64,000 bases of DNA from an uncultured Alphaproteobacteria bacterium. GTDB taxonomy: Bacteria; Pseudomonadota; Alphaproteobacteria; Caulobacterales; Caulobacteraceae. The notes beneath the pieces are model-generated. The model saw only the letters and a program-made list of their open reading frames with translations, had not been told where the DNA came from and ran no database searches. The stretch covers positions 1 through 64,000 of the forward strand of contig CAIJOB010000027.1 in the NCBI GenBank assembly GCA_903822175.1, read 5' to 3'. Both the position numbers and the translations under genes were made by a program. Below, piece after piece: positions 7,655-18,023 of this stretch (within the stretch, counting starts at the first letter, position 1; every line of letters begins with the position of its first letter).

Positions 7655-10443
7655 TACGCCTTGATCTTCCACCGCGCATATTCCTCGTCGATACGCGGCG
7701 AGAGCAGGCGTGCGGAGGCGGCGTCGGTGTCGGCGCTGGCGGCCTTGCCGGTCTTGCGTTCGATGGCGGCGCGCAGATACAGCGACGACGCCTCCATCGG
7801 GTTGCGGTCCAGGGCGGCGTTGACGTCGGCCAGGGCCTCGCTCATCCGGTTCAGCCGGAAATAGACCATGGCGCGGCTGTCGAGCGCGGCGACATTGTTT
7901 TCGGTGAGCTCGATCGCGCGCGTGCAGTCCTGCAAGGCGCTGTCGAGCTGCACGGACAGAGTTCCCTTGATCCAGCAGCGCTGGTTCAGGAACGATGCGT
8001 TGGCGGACTTGACGGCGATCGCCTTGTCGATGGCCGCGATTGCGCCATCGGAGTCGCCCGCGCGGGCCAGGAGCTCGGCCTTGGCCGCCTCCCAATCCGG
8101 CTTGTCCTCGTCTGCGCTTTCCAGGTGCTGGTCGATCGGCGCCAAGGCGTCGTCCTTGCGTCCCGCGTCGATCTGCAAAAGGCCCAGTTGCGTGAGCGCG
8201 AGCTTGGAGGAGGGATCGAGGCCGAGCACCGCCTGAAAGTCCGCCGCGGCTTTCGCTTTCTGCCCCACGTCCACGAGCATGATGGCGCGGAGCAGCAGCG
8301 TGCTCGCATTGCCGTCCAGCGACACCGCCTTGTCGAGATCGGCCAGCGCCAATTCGCGCTGGAAGCTGTTCTCGTAGAACACGGCCCGATTGATGTATCG
8401 CGCCGAGTCGTCGGGTTTGACCGCGATGATCGTGGCGTGCAGCGCGGCAAGCTGATCGAGCTTGTGGGCGCGTGCGGCGGCTGCGACCTGCTGATAGGGC
8501 GGCGCGTAGTCCGGTCCGGTCGCCAGGCGCACGGTCCGGCCCTGGGAGGCGGCGAGTTTGCCCCGCGTCGCGGGCAGCTGCGCGGCAGGCAGTTCTTCCC
8601 CAGTGCTGGTGCTGCGTTCCTCGATGGTCAGCAAACCCTCGGCCAGCGTCGCCTTGCGGAGGTAGCGCCGGCCGGCGACATCAAGGTCCATGCCGCCGTC
8701 GCCCTCCAGGGCGATCCCGCGGCCGCCGTCGGGCAGGCGAAGGCGCGTGGTGACCACCGTGTGGTTCGCCTCGCCCAGGGCGACGGGAATATCCTTCCAC
8801 GCCGGCCTGGCGCGATCGGAATTCAGGCTGAGGTTCGAAAACGTGCTGGCCGGCCGCAGGCGCCAGAGGTGATCCTGCCGCCGCCAGCCCGGCCGTGCGA
8901 TCCCGGTCATCGAGATGGTCACGGTTCCGGCCTCGGCGTCGAAGTCGAACTTCTGCGTGGCGACGGCGGCGCTCGGTCCCGCGGCCCCCGCCAGGCTCGT
9001 CTGCGCGAGCGACAAAAGCTTCTCGTTGTCCAACTGAGAGACCGTCGCGCGCAGCGCGTCCGCCTGGCCGCCGTGCAGGACGACCGTCGCGGTGAACGGG
9101 GCGCCGATGCCGAGCGCAGCGCTCTCGTCGATGTCGACGGTGGTGATGCGGGTCGGCCGCGCCGGCGCCTTGGCCGGAAGCTGCAGCAACGGCGCGCCGC
9201 CGCTCCGCAACGGCAGGACAAAATGGAACGGAGGCGGATCGTCCATGTCCTCCTGACGGGTGCCGCGCGCGGTGCCGTCGAGCCACAGGTCCTCTGTGCC
9301 GACCTTGGCGTGGACGAAGATGTGGTTGAACGCCTCCGGCGCGGGCAGGCGCACCGCGACCAGATCCCCCTCCCCAATGTTGGCCAGGACCGGCTCGGCC
9401 TCGATATCGAGCCCATGCAGGATGGCCAGCAGCAGCAGCGTCTTGGCCTTGCAGTCGCCATAGCCGGCCGACCAGGTCCGCTCCGGCGACTGAGGCACGT
9501 AGTTGCCGCCGTTCATGCCGTCGGCGAAGTAGCGGACACGGTCCTGCACCAGGGAAAGCGCGGCGGCGACGCGGCGCCGGGGATCGCTCTCACGCGCGCG
9601 GATCTTGGCCACTTCCTGCGCCAGTGGCGTCCCGGGCTTGATCAGCCCTTGAGTCTCATAGAGCGGTATGAATACCGCCGACACGGCGGGCCAGTCGGCG
9701 AAACTGGCCGCCTCGATCGCCTGGAACGGCCGAAAGCGTTGCGGCGCGTCGCCGGGCACGTCCGGCTGCTTCGCCGCCGGGAGCGTGAAATTGACCTCGT
9801 GCCAGCCGGCGGCGTCGCTCTCCGTGGCTTTCAAGCCGGTCGGATAGGCCTTCCACTGAATTTGCGTGCCGGTGGGCCACATCATTCGGGCGCGCGCAAA
9901 ATCGACCTTGAAGGGTTCGGCCAGAGCCGCGGCGGCGGCTTGGACGCCGCCTTTCAGGGCCGGATCCTTCACCGACTCCGAATAGGCGATGTCCAGCACA
10001 TCGCCGACTCTCAGCCCCTCAACCTGCAGGGTGGCGGTCAGCACGCCGTTCATTTCGAGCTGCTCGAGCCCCTGCTCGCGCCGAATGACATCGAACTTCT
10101 GGCCGGCCTTCAGGACGTCGATGTGTTGGCCATCGCGGACGATGTCGACGCGGTGGATGATCAGGTCGCCATGAAAGGGCTGCCAGTTCAGCGTCACCGT
10201 GCCCATGCGCGCTAGCGCGTCGGCTGAGATCGCGCGGGTGCCGAGTTCGCGATAGCTCCACACCACGCCGTCGGCGATGCGCGTTTGCTGATCAAGCATT
10301 GCATAGAAGGGCAGTCCTGCGCCTTGTTTGATCGGCGGCGCTGGCGCCACCCAGGCTGGCGCTGGCTCGTAGCGCGGCGTTTCAGAGGCCCACGCGGGCG
10401 TCGCCGCGCCCATCAACAGCAGCAGTCCAAGCCTAAGACGCAA
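7654..10443 (-). CDS. DUF3857/transglutaminase-like protein with TPR C-terminus
   Basis: This 929-residue exported protein has a signal peptide (RLGLLLLMGAATPAWA), a DUF3857 region (about 50-260) and a transglutaminase-like core with a probable Cys331-His374-Asp389 triad (YGDCKAKT, FNHIFV, WLDGTARG). A beta-rich middle follows, then a C-terminal series of TPR-like helices from about 640. The start is TTG: it is the only start in frame after an upstream stop, and GGGGAG lies seven bases before it. Family members are periplasmic or surface proteins of uncertain function; peptide hydrolysis or crosslinking is possible. It stands alone. Confidence 0.85.
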   Translation of the reverse strand: MRLRLGLLLLMGAATPAWASETPRYEPAPAWVAPAPPIKQGAGLPFYAMLDQQTRIADGVVWSYRELGTRAISADALARMGTVTLNWQPFHGDLIIHRVDIVRDGQHIDVLKAGQKFDVIRREQGLEQLEMNGVLTATLQVEGLRVGDVLDIAYSESVKDPALKGGVQAAAAALAEPFKVDFARARMMWPTGTQIQWKAYPTGLKATESDAAGWHEVNFTLPAAKQPDVPGDAPQRFRPFQAIEAASFADWPAVSAVFIPLYETQGLIKPGTPLAQEVAKIRARESDPRRRVAAALSLVQDRVRYFADGMNGGNYVPQSPERTWSAGYGDCKAKTLLLLAILHGLDIEAEPVLANIGEGDLVAVRLPAPEAFNHIFVHAKVGTEDLWLDGTARGTRQEDMDDPPPFHFVLPLRSGGAPLLQLPAKAPARPTRITTVDIDESAALGIGAPFTATVVLHGGQADALRATVSQLDNEKLLSLAQTSLAGAAGPSAAVATQKFDFDAEAGTVTISMTGIARPGWRRQDHLWRLRPASTFSNLSLNSDRARPAWKDIPVALGEANHTVVTTRLRLPDGGRGIALEGDGGMDLDVAGRRYLRKATLAEGLLTIEERSTSTGEELPAAQLPATRGKLAASQGRTVRLATGPDYAPPYQQVAAAARAHKLDQLAALHATIIAVKPDDSARYINRAVFYENSFQRELALADLDKAVSLDGNASTLLLRAIMLVDVGQKAKAAADFQAVLGLDPSSKLALTQLGLLQIDAGRKDDALAPIDQHLESADEDKPDWEAAKAELLARAGDSDGAIAAIDKAIAVKSANASFLNQRCWIKGTLSVQLDSALQDCTRAIELTENNVAALDSRAMVYFRLNRMSEALADVNAALDRNPMEASSLYLRAAIERKTGKAASADTDAASARLLSPRIDEEYARWKIKA

Positions 10444-10603
10444 CGCTCATCTCCCCGATAGGCCCGCCGCAGGCGATCGCCCGCAGTGCGCACCCCGACT
10501 CATTATGACCCTACCGTGAGTGGAGAATTGCGGCAGCGTCGCCAGCATCTAGCCGCGAGGACTATAGCCAGTTCGGCGTCGACCGCGAGGCGGGAGGAAT
10601 TCG

Positions 10604-12295
10604 CTAGGCCTTGCGGGGATCCGGCGTCGTCGGCACGGCGTCCGCGATCATCCGCACCATGTCGCCGCGATAGTCGTCGACGACCTTCATGTCGTTGTTG
10701 AACACCATGGTCGAGCGCTTGGATCTCTCGTAGGCCGGCCAGTGCGGGATCAGGCTGTTGTTCGGGTCGCCCGAGGTCGCGAAGGCCACCCAGGTCGCCG
10801 CCAGCCGGTCGCTCATCTGCCGGCCGGGCTTCATGCCGGCGCCGCCGATCGGGTTGCGCGACAGGTGGAAGCTGGCCTCCACATCGTGGCCGTGCACCGC
10901 GCCGAACTTGCCGTCGAAGGCCGGCGTCTCCCAGTCCCAGACGTACATGTAGGTCGCCGCCTTCCCGAGCGCCGCCTTGCGCAGCGCCTGGATCTGGGAG
11001 TTGCCGCGCGTGGCGTCGGTGAACGCCTCGGCCTGGGTCAGGTAGTACGACTGTCGGCTGTTGGCCTGCCGGTAGGCGGCCAGGATGGCGGGGCCCTTGG
11101 CGCCGAACCGCTGGCTGAATAGCGCCGCGCAACCGGCCTCGTTCAGGTCGAAGTTGGTCAGCCGCAGCGCCGCGTCGTGCAGGGTCGTCGAGATGATCAC
11201 CGGCACGTCGGCCGACTCCTCCGGCGCGCCCGGATCGAACGGATGGTGCGGCAGGGTCTTGTCGCCGATCGTCGGGCGGAAATTGGCGTTCGACTTCACC
11301 TGGGCGTCCAGCAACTGTTGCCAGCTGACCTTCTGGATCGCCGCAGCATTGCCCTTGGCGATGCCCAGCGCCTTCAACAACTTCTCGGCCTCGGCCGCTG
11401 TCTCCTCCGACGTGCCTTGCCGTAGCGTCGAGCCGGACTGCACCGCCGCCCGATGGAACAGGCCCTTGGCCGACGGGACGGCCAGCAGGGTCGAGGTCTT
11501 CGAGCCGCCGCCCGACTGGCCGAAGATCATCACCCGGCCCGGGTCGCCGCCGAACCGGCCGATGTTGTCCCGCACCCATCGCAGCGACGCGACCATGTCC
11601 ATGACGCCGCAGTTGCCGGCGTTGGCGAACTCCGCCGGCGCGCCGACGCCCGCCAGGTTCAGATAGCCGTTGGCCGCCAGCCGGTGGTTCACCGTCACCA
11701 CCACCACGTCGCCGAGCCTGGCCATCTGCGCGCCGTCGTACATCGGCCCGTTGCCCGAGCCGGTCGCCCAGCCGCCGCCGTGGAAGCTGACCAGCACCGG
11801 GCGCTTGGCGTTGTCGTTGACGCTCGGTGTCCAGACGTTGAGGTTCAGGCAGTCCTCGCCCATGCCGCCCGGACCCACGTGCCGGTCCCAGGCGATCATC
11901 ATCGAATAGTCGCTGTCGAGCGACGCCGGGGTCTGCGGCGAGATCGGGCCATAGCCGATGCAGTTGCGCACGCCCGCCCAGGGCGTCGGCTTCTTCGGCG
12001 CCATGTAGCGGTTCTTGCCGCCGGTCGAGGCGCCGTAGGGGATGCCCTTGAACTCCTTGACCCGCCCATTGGCGATGCCCTGAACCTTCCCGGCGGCGGT
12101 CTCCACCGTCCAGAAGATGCCGCCCACCGGCGAGGCGTTGCCAAGGATGCGCTCCGACGCGGGCGCCGGCGGCTGGCCGAGCGCCGGCTGGGCCTTGACT
12201 GAGGTGGCGGCCACAGCGCCGGCGGCGGTCGCCGCGATCGAGGCGACCTGGATAAGATCGCGGCGGCTGAGGCTGTCGGTCTTCTTGGCTGACAT
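10604..12295 (-). CDS. Type-B carboxylesterase, Tat-exported
   Basis: This 563-residue alpha/beta-hydrolase of the carboxylesterase/cholinesterase family has a twin-arginine signal (SRRDLIQVASIAATAAG), the oxyanion motif HGGG at 172-175, the nucleophile Ser261 in GQSGGGSKTS, and a late AVHGHDVEASFH segment carrying the catalytic histidine. It follows a closely related esterase with a 13-base gap on the same strand, so both are probably one transcript arising from tandem duplication. The substrate (esters of aromatic or alkyl alcohols) is not determined. Confidence 0.9.
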   Translation of the reverse strand: MSAKKTDSLSRRDLIQVASIAATAAGAVAATSVKAQPALGQPPAPASERILGNASPVGGIFWTVETAAGKVQGIANGRVKEFKGIPYGASTGGKNRYMAPKKPTPWAGVRNCIGYGPISPQTPASLDSDYSMMIAWDRHVGPGGMGEDCLNLNVWTPSVNDNAKRPVLVSFHGGGWATGSGNGPMYDGAQMARLGDVVVVTVNHRLAANGYLNLAGVGAPAEFANAGNCGVMDMVASLRWVRDNIGRFGGDPGRVMIFGQSGGGSKTSTLLAVPSAKGLFHRAAVQSGSTLRQGTSEETAAEAEKLLKALGIAKGNAAAIQKVSWQQLLDAQVKSNANFRPTIGDKTLPHHPFDPGAPEESADVPVIISTTLHDAALRLTNFDLNEAGCAALFSQRFGAKGPAILAAYRQANSRQSYYLTQAEAFTDATRGNSQIQALRKAALGKAATYMYVWDWETPAFDGKFGAVHGHDVEASFHLSRNPIGGAGMKPGRQMSDRLAATWVAFATSGDPNNSLIPHWPAYERSKRSTMVFNNDMKVVDDYRGDMVRMIADAVPTTPDPRKA

Positions 12296-12308
12296 GGTCG
12301 GTCCTCCC

Positions 12309-13970
12309 CTAGCCGCGCGCCGTGGCGGCCGGCGGATTGGCGTCCCACCAGGCGCGGATCCCGGCGCGCGGATCGACTTCCTGGCGCGTGTCGTTGTCGA
12401 ACAGCATCACGTTGCGCTGCGCCTCGCTGTAGGGCTTCCAGGGCGGGATGTGTGGGTTGTTCGGGTCGCCGGTCTTGGCGAAGGCGGCGAAGCTCGAGGC
12501 CAGCCGGTCGGCCATCTTCTTGCCCGACGTCGAGCCCGCGAAGAAGCCGTCGCGGACCGAATGGAACGACGCCGAAACGTCGATCCCGTGCACCGCGCCG
12601 AACTGGCCATCATAGCCCTGGGTCCGCCAGTTCCACTGGTAGACATAGGCCGGCGCGCCACCCGCCGCGGCCTTGCGCGCCGCCTGCGTATAGGCCGCGC
12701 GCCGCGCCCCGGAATCGGTGAAGGCCTGGGCCTGGATCAGGAACGGCGTGGCGATCGGGTCGTAGCGCCGATAAAGCCCGACCAGCTCCTTGCCCTTGCC
12801 CGGCCAGCGCCGGTCGAAGAGGGCGGAAAGTTCGGTCTCGGTGAGCGTGAAGTTGGTCAGGCTGAGCGCCGCGTCCTCCAGGCAGGTCGACACGATGATC
12901 GGCACATTGGCCGACTCCGGCGGCGCGCCGGGATCGAAGGGATGGTGCGGCAGGGCGTCGGTTCCGATCACCGGTGAGAAATTGCCGCCGGCCGCGGTCT
13001 GCGCCTCCAGGATCTGCTGCCAGCCGATCTTCTGCAGGTCGCCCATATTGGCCTTCCCGATGCCGAGCTGCTTCAGGAACTTGTCGGCCGTCGCCGCGCC
13101 GGCCTCCGGCGTCGTCAGCCGCAGCGCCGAGCCCGACTGCACCGCGGCCCGATGGAACAGGCCCTTGCCGGGCGGCATGGCCAGCACGGTCGAGGTCTTC
13201 GCCCCGCCGCCCGACTGCCCGAAGATCATCACCCGGTTGGGGTCGCCGCCGAAGCTCTCGATATTGTCCTTCACCCATTGCAGCGAGGCGACCAGGTCCA
13301 TCACCCCGCAGACGCCGGCGTATTTGAACGCGTCCGGCGCTCCGGCGCCGACCAGGTCGGTGTAGCCGAAGCTGGCCAGCCGATGGTTCACCGTCACCAC
13401 CACCACATCGCCGTAGTAGGCGAGGTTCTTGCCGTCGAAGCCCGGCGCGTTGCCCGAGCCGGTGGCGAAGCCGCCGCCGTGGAAACAGACCATCACCGCC
13501 TTCTTGGCCGAGCGGTCGACGTTGGTGGTCCAGACGTTCAGCGACAGGCAGTCCTCGCCCATGCCGCCGACCTGCCGGTCCCACATGATGAACTGGCCGT
13601 ACTCGCCGCGGATGTCGGCCTGGGTCTGCGGGCAGACCGAGGTGTAGGCGAAGCATTCGCGCACGCCTTTCCAGGCCGCGGCCTTCTGCGGCGGCATCCA
13701 GCGGTTCTTGCCGCCGGTCGGCGCGCCATAGGGGATGCCGCGGAACTCCCAGACCGGGCCGTTGGCGATGCCCTGCACCTTGCCCGTGGCCGTGTCGGTG
13801 ACCTGGAAGATCTTCGAAGACCCGCCGCCGGCGGCGAGGCCGGCGGGCGCGGCGGCCGGCGGGGTCGGCGCCTGGGCCGCGGCCTTGCCGGCGACCGCGG
13901 CCGTGGCCGCCATGGCCGCGCCGGCGATCAGCACGGTCCTGCGATTGGAATCCCCGATGCCCTGGGTCAT
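12309..13970 (-). CDS. Type-B carboxylesterase, Tat-exported
   Basis: This 553-residue paralogue of the esterase at 10604-12295 is first in the probable two-gene transcript. It has a twin-arginine signal (NRRTVLIAGAAMAATAAV), HGGG at 164-167, the nucleophile Ser253 in GQSGGGAKTS, and AVHGIDVSASFH near the C-terminus. Both proteins begin their mature part with a long Gly/Ala/Pro-rich linker. Tat export suggests folding or cofactor loading before export, or simply lineage preference. Confidence 0.9.
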   Translation of the reverse strand: MTQGIGDSNRRTVLIAGAAMAATAAVAGKAAAQAPTPPAAAPAGLAAGGGSSKIFQVTDTATGKVQGIANGPVWEFRGIPYGAPTGGKNRWMPPQKAAAWKGVRECFAYTSVCPQTQADIRGEYGQFIMWDRQVGGMGEDCLSLNVWTTNVDRSAKKAVMVCFHGGGFATGSGNAPGFDGKNLAYYGDVVVVTVNHRLASFGYTDLVGAGAPDAFKYAGVCGVMDLVASLQWVKDNIESFGGDPNRVMIFGQSGGGAKTSTVLAMPPGKGLFHRAAVQSGSALRLTTPEAGAATADKFLKQLGIGKANMGDLQKIGWQQILEAQTAAGGNFSPVIGTDALPHHPFDPGAPPESANVPIIVSTCLEDAALSLTNFTLTETELSALFDRRWPGKGKELVGLYRRYDPIATPFLIQAQAFTDSGARRAAYTQAARKAAAGGAPAYVYQWNWRTQGYDGQFGAVHGIDVSASFHSVRDGFFAGSTSGKKMADRLASSFAAFAKTGDPNNPHIPPWKPYSEAQRNVMLFDNDTRQEVDPRAGIRAWWDANPPAATARG

Positions 13971-14097
13971 GCGCCTTCTCCCAGCCAGTTTTTTGCTTAT
14001 CCGGGGTGCGCGATCTGGCCCTCAGCGCCCCCGCTTTTTGGCGTCACAAGCTTAGGCGCAAATCCTATTTGTGGTCAATCTTGCCTACAGGCGACTC

Positions 14098-14751
14098 CTA
14101 GGACGTCGGGGCCGGCGACTGCAGGCTGTCGACCAGGCGCTGGCGGATGGATTTGAGCAGGGCGAGCACGCGCGCGGCGTCCGGCGACTCCCGGCCGATG
14201 AACACCGAATCCATCGCCAGGCCGTTCAGCGCGACGCGGGTCAGGTGCGCCACCGCCTCGATCTCCTCCAGCCGCTCCGGCACGCCCAGGTTCTCGGCCA
14301 TGCGCACGCGGGCGCGGTGCAGGGTGGCGTCCAGGTCGCCGGCGAACTCCGGATAGCGCTCGGCCAGGTCCGGGTCGCTGCGGGCGGCGATGGTGACCTC
14401 CATCAGCGCGATGGCGGCGGGATCGTGCAGCGAGGCCCAGACCGCATCGACGCCATGCAGGAAACGGTTCGCCCCGTCGGGATAGGGCGCCAGGTGCTCG
14501 CGCACCTTCAGGCCGCGCGCGTTCGAGGCGTACTGCGCCACGCCCAGGATCAGGTCGACCTTGGTCGGGAACTGGTGCAGCAGCGAGCCGCGGCTGACCC
14601 TGGCCATCTTGGCCACCAGCGGCGTCGAGGTGGCGGCATAGCCGAACTCGGCCAGGCAGCGCACCGCCGCCTCCATGATCTTGGCCCGCGTCGCGGCTCT
14701 GCGCTCCGCATTGGGTCCGCGCGGGACCCGGGGCTTTTTCGCGGTCGTCAT
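14098..14751 (-). CDS. TetR family transcriptional regulator
   Basis: The 217-residue product has a basic N-terminal tail (MTTAKKPRVPRGPNAERR) followed by a TetR DNA-binding domain (TRAKIMEAAVRCLAEFGYAATS, recognition helix VSRGSLLHQF at about 52-61) and a helical ligand-binding domain. The ATG at 14751 is preferred over one at 14793, which would overlap dnaE2's end. It lies 38 bases after dnaE2 and 127 bases before the tandem esterases, all on the same strand; the esterases are the likelier targets. Confidence 0.88.
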   Translation of the reverse strand: MTTAKKPRVPRGPNAERRAATRAKIMEAAVRCLAEFGYAATSTPLVAKMARVSRGSLLHQFPTKVDLILGVAQYASNARGLKVREHLAPYPDGANRFLHGVDAVWASLHDPAAIALMEVTIAARSDPDLAERYPEFAGDLDATLHRARVRMAENLGVPERLEEIEAVAHLTRVALNGLAMDSVFIGRESPDAARVLALLKSIRQRLVDSLQSPAPTS

Positions 14752-14789
14752 GGCGCAACCATGGCGGCCCAAAGCCCTGCCGCCAAGCC

Positions 14790-17700
14790 TCAATGGAAAT
14801 CGCGGCTACGGACCAGGCGGTTGTCGAGGCGGGCGTGGGGTGGCGCCGGCGCGGCGGCGGGGCCGTCTTCGTGGTCGCGCATTTCGCCCAGTCTGGCCGA
14901 GAGGTCGGTGAAGCGCTCGGCGACCACGTGGATGACGCCCTCGGCGGCCTGCACCCGGCCATGGACCACCAGAAAAGCCGAGCCCATCACCACGCGGCGG
15001 TTGGCGGTGAAGATGTCCTTCCAGCAGACGATGTTGGCGATGCCGGTCTCGTCCTCCAGGGTCAGGAACACCACGCCTTGTGCGGTGCCCGGACGCTGAC
15101 GCACCAGGACGAGGCCGCCCACCGCAACGCGCGCGTTATTTCGCAGGTCCTTGAGGGTCTCGCAGCGGACGGCGCGAAGCACTGCGAGATCGTCGCGGTA
15201 GAAGCTCACGGGATGCTTCTTCAAGGACAGGCTGGTGGTGCGATAGTCTTCGGCCACTTCCTTCGGCAGAGTCATGAAAGGTAGATGGACCTGGGCTTCC
15301 CTGACGCTCTGGCGCGGGACCAGGGGCGCGGTCGTCTCGGCCCCCACTTCGTCGGCCATACCCTTCACCGCCCACAGCGCCTCGCGGCGGGACACACCAA
15401 GTGGGCGGAAGGCGTCGGCCTCGGCCAGCAGCTCCAAGGCTCGCCTCGACAGGCCCGAGCGCAGGACATAGTCCTCCAGCGTTGAGAGCCCCGCCGCGCG
15501 AACCGTCATGAACGTCTCGATCTCCACCAGCTTCAGCCCCTTCACCTGCCGCAGGCCCAGCCGCAGAGCGCGGCGCGGCGTTCGCGGATCGTCCGGAGGT
15601 TCCAGCGTGCAGTCCCAGTCGCTGGCGGCGATGTCCGGTGCGCGCACCTCGACCCCATGCTCCCGCGCGTCGCGGACCAGCTGCGCCGGCTGGTAGAAGC
15701 CCATGGGCTGACTGTTCAGCAGGCTCGCGCAGAACACCTCCGGGTGATGGTATTTCACCCAGGCCGAGACATAGACCAGGATCGCGAAACTGATCGCGTG
15801 GCTCTCCGGGAAGCCATAGGAGCCGAAGCCCTCGATCTGCTTGAAACTGCGCTCGGCGAAGTCGCGCTGGTAGCCGCGTCGGGACATGCCCTCGATGAAC
15901 TTGTCCTTGTAGGTCCACAGCCGCCCGTCGGCGCGGAAGGTGGCCATCGAGCGCCGCAGACCATCGGCTTCACTGTCGGAAAAGCCGGCCGCATCGATGG
16001 ACAGCCGCATGGCCTGTTCCTGGAACAGAGGCACCCCGAAGGTCTTGCGAAGCACATCCTTCAGCTCGTCCTTGTTGCCGTGTTCCGGCGAGGGCGAGGG
16101 ATAGTCCACCGGCTCCAGCCCGCTGCGCCGGCGCAGGTAGGGGTGCACCATGTCGCCCTGGATCGGACCTGGCCGCACGATCGCCACCTCCACCACCAGA
16201 TCGTAGAACTTCCGCGGCTTCAGCCTCGGCAGCATCGACATCTGCGCCCGGCTTTCCACCTGGAAAACACCGACCGAGTCGGCCGCGCAGAGCATGTCGT
16301 AGACCTCCGGATCGTCCTGCGGGATGTGGGCGATGTCGGTGATCACCGTGCCGTCCGCGAGCGGCGGCAGCATCTCGAAGCTCCGCTTCAACGCGGTCAG
16401 CATGCCCAGCGCCAGGATGTCGACCTTCATCAGGCCGAGCGCCTCGATGTCGTCCTTGTCCCACTCGATGAAGGTGCGGTTCTTCATGGCCGCGTTGCCG
16501 ATCGGCACGGTCTCATCCAGCCGGCGCTTGGTCAGCACATAGCCGCCGACGTGCTGCGAGAGGTGCCGTGGAAAACCGATCAGCTGCTCGGCGATGGCGG
16601 TGGCGCGGCGAATTTCCGGATTGTGCGGATCGAGCCCGACCTGGCGGATATGGTCCTCGGCGACATTGTCGCCCCAACTGCCCCAGACGGTGTTGGCCAG
16701 GGCCGCGGTGATGTCCTCCGTCAACCCCATCGCCTTGCCCACCTGTCGGATCGCCATGCGCGGCCGGTAGTGGATCACCGTGGCGACGATGGCGGCGCGG
16801 TCGCGGCCATAGCGGCCGTAGACGTACTGCATCACCTCCTCGCGCCGCTCGTGCTCGAAGTCGACGTCGATGTCCGGCGGCTCGTTGCGATTCTCCGACA
16901 GGAAGCGCGAGAACAGCAGGTCCTGGTCCTCCTTGGTGGGGTCCACCGCGGTGACGCCCAGGCAAAAGCAGACGCAGGAATTGGCCGCCGACCCGCGCCC
17001 CTGGCAGAGGATCTTCAGGGTGTTGCGGGCGTGGTCGACGATGTCGTGGACCGTGAGGAAATAGTTCGGGACATCGAGCTTTTCGATCAGGTCGAGCTCA
17101 TAGGCGACGAGGTCGCTCACCTTCTTCGGCACGCCGTCCGGATAGCGCCAGGCGGCGCCGGCCCAGGCGAGGTCGCGCAGGTGCTGGATCGCGGTCTTGC
17201 CGGGGGGCACAGGCTCGTCGGGATACTCGTAGCGCAGTTGGCCGAGGTCGAATTGGATCCGCTCAGCGATTTCGGCGCTGCGTTCCACCGCGCCGGGGAA
17301 TCTGGCGAACAGGCGGGCCATCTCGGCCGGGGATTTCAGGTGGCGTTCGGCGTTGGCCTCCAGCCGCAGGCCCGCCTCCTGGATCGTGCAGGTCTCGCGG
17401 ATACAGGTCAGAACGTCCTGAAGGGCTCGGCGTTCGGGGCCGTGGTAGAGAACGTCGTTGGTGGCGACCATCGGCGCGCCGTGAACCTGGGCCAGGGCCG
17501 AGAGCTGCGACAGCCGTTGCAGGTCGCGCGCGCCGTAACGCCGCGACGCCGCCAGCCAGACGTTCCGGCGCAGAGTTCCAGCGAGAGTCCGCAGGCTGGC
17601 CTCGAAGCTTTCGTCCAGATGATCCGGAGGCACGACCAGCGCGAGCTGGCCTTCGGCGTGGTCGAGGAAGTCGCCCCAATGCAGCTCACACTCGGCCTTC

Positions 17701-18023
17701 TTCGCGCGCCTCTGGCCGACCGTCAGCAGCCGCGTCAGCCGCCCGTAGGCCTCGCGGTCCGAAGGATAGACCAGGAGGCTGGGTGTCCCGTCCGCGAAAT
17801 CCAGCCGGCAGCCGGTAAGGTCGCGGATCGTCGAGCCGCCTCGCGCCAGGTCCCTCTTCGCCCTCCAGGCCCGCGCCACGCCGGCCAAGGAATTGCGATC
17901 GCAGACGCCGAGCGCCTGCAGGCTCAGCGCGTCAGCAGCGACCATCAGTTCGTGCGGATGTGAGGCGCCGCGGAGGAATGAAAAGTTGCTGCTCGCCTGT
18001 AGCTCGGCATAGCGGGGGCTCAT
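14790..18023 (-). CDS. dnaE2: Error-prone DNA polymerase DnaE2
   Basis: This is a C-family DNA polymerase for damage-induced translesion synthesis. The 1077-residue product has an N-terminal PHP domain ([21 protein letters not shown] start), GRGSAANS at 342-349, the catalytic aspartates in PDIDVDF (384, 386, 388), a helix-hairpin-helix region and a C-terminal OB fold. The start at 18023 forms an ATGA overlap with the imuB stop, showing translational coupling. DnaE2 works with ImuA and ImuB as the SOS mutasome in many Alphaproteobacteria, including Caulobacter. Control is inferred from the LexA box before imuA. Confidence 0.96.
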   Translation of the reverse strand: MSPRYAELQASSNFSFLRGASHPHELMVAADALSLQALGVCDRNSLAGVARAWRAKRDLARGGSTIRDLTGCRLDFADGTPSLLVYPSDREAYGRLTRLLTVGQRRAKKAECELHWGDFLDHAEGQLALVVPPDHLDESFEASLRTLAGTLRRNVWLAASRRYGARDLQRLSQLSALAQVHGAPMVATNDVLYHGPERRALQDVLTCIRETCTIQEAGLRLEANAERHLKSPAEMARLFARFPGAVERSAEIAERIQFDLGQLRYEYPDEPVPPGKTAIQHLRDLAWAGAAWRYPDGVPKKVSDLVAYELDLIEKLDVPNYFLTVHDIVDHARNTLKILCQGRGSAANSCVCFCLGVTAVDPTKEDQDLLFSRFLSENRNEPPDIDVDFEHERREEVMQYVYGRYGRDRAAIVATVIHYRPRMAIRQVGKAMGLTEDITAALANTVWGSWGDNVAEDHIRQVGLDPHNPEIRRATAIAEQLIGFPRHLSQHVGGYVLTKRRLDETVPIGNAAMKNRTFIEWDKDDIEALGLMKVDILALGMLTALKRSFEMLPPLADGTVITDIAHIPQDDPEVYDMLCAADSVGVFQVESRAQMSMLPRLKPRKFYDLVVEVAIVRPGPIQGDMVHPYLRRRSGLEPVDYPSPSPEHGNKDELKDVLRKTFGVPLFQEQAMRLSIDAAGFSDSEADGLRRSMATFRADGRLWTYKDKFIEGMSRRGYQRDFAERSFKQIEGFGSYGFPESHAISFAILVYVSAWVKYHHPEVFCASLLNSQPMGFYQPAQLVRDAREHGVEVRAPDIAASDWDCTLEPPDDPRTPRRALRLGLRQVKGLKLVEIETFMTVRAAGLSTLEDYVLRSGLSRRALELLAEADAFRPLGVSRREALWAVKGMADEVGAETTAPLVPRQSVREAQVHLPFMTLPKEVAEDYRTTSLSLKKHPVSFYRDDLAVLRAVRCETLKDLRNNARVAVGGLVLVRQRPGTAQGVVFLTLEDETGIANIVCWKDIFTANRRVVMGSAFLVVHGRVQAAEGVIHVVAERFTDLSARLGEMRDHEDGPAAAPAPPHARLDNRLVRSRDFH

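Noticed and set aside
7408-10215. Plus-strand frame of over 900 codons
   Set aside because: It mirrors the transglutaminase-like gene; no protein-like domains and no plausible start.
15657-17963. Plus-strand frame of about 770 codons
   Set aside because: It is antisense to dnaE2, which has full polymerase motifs.
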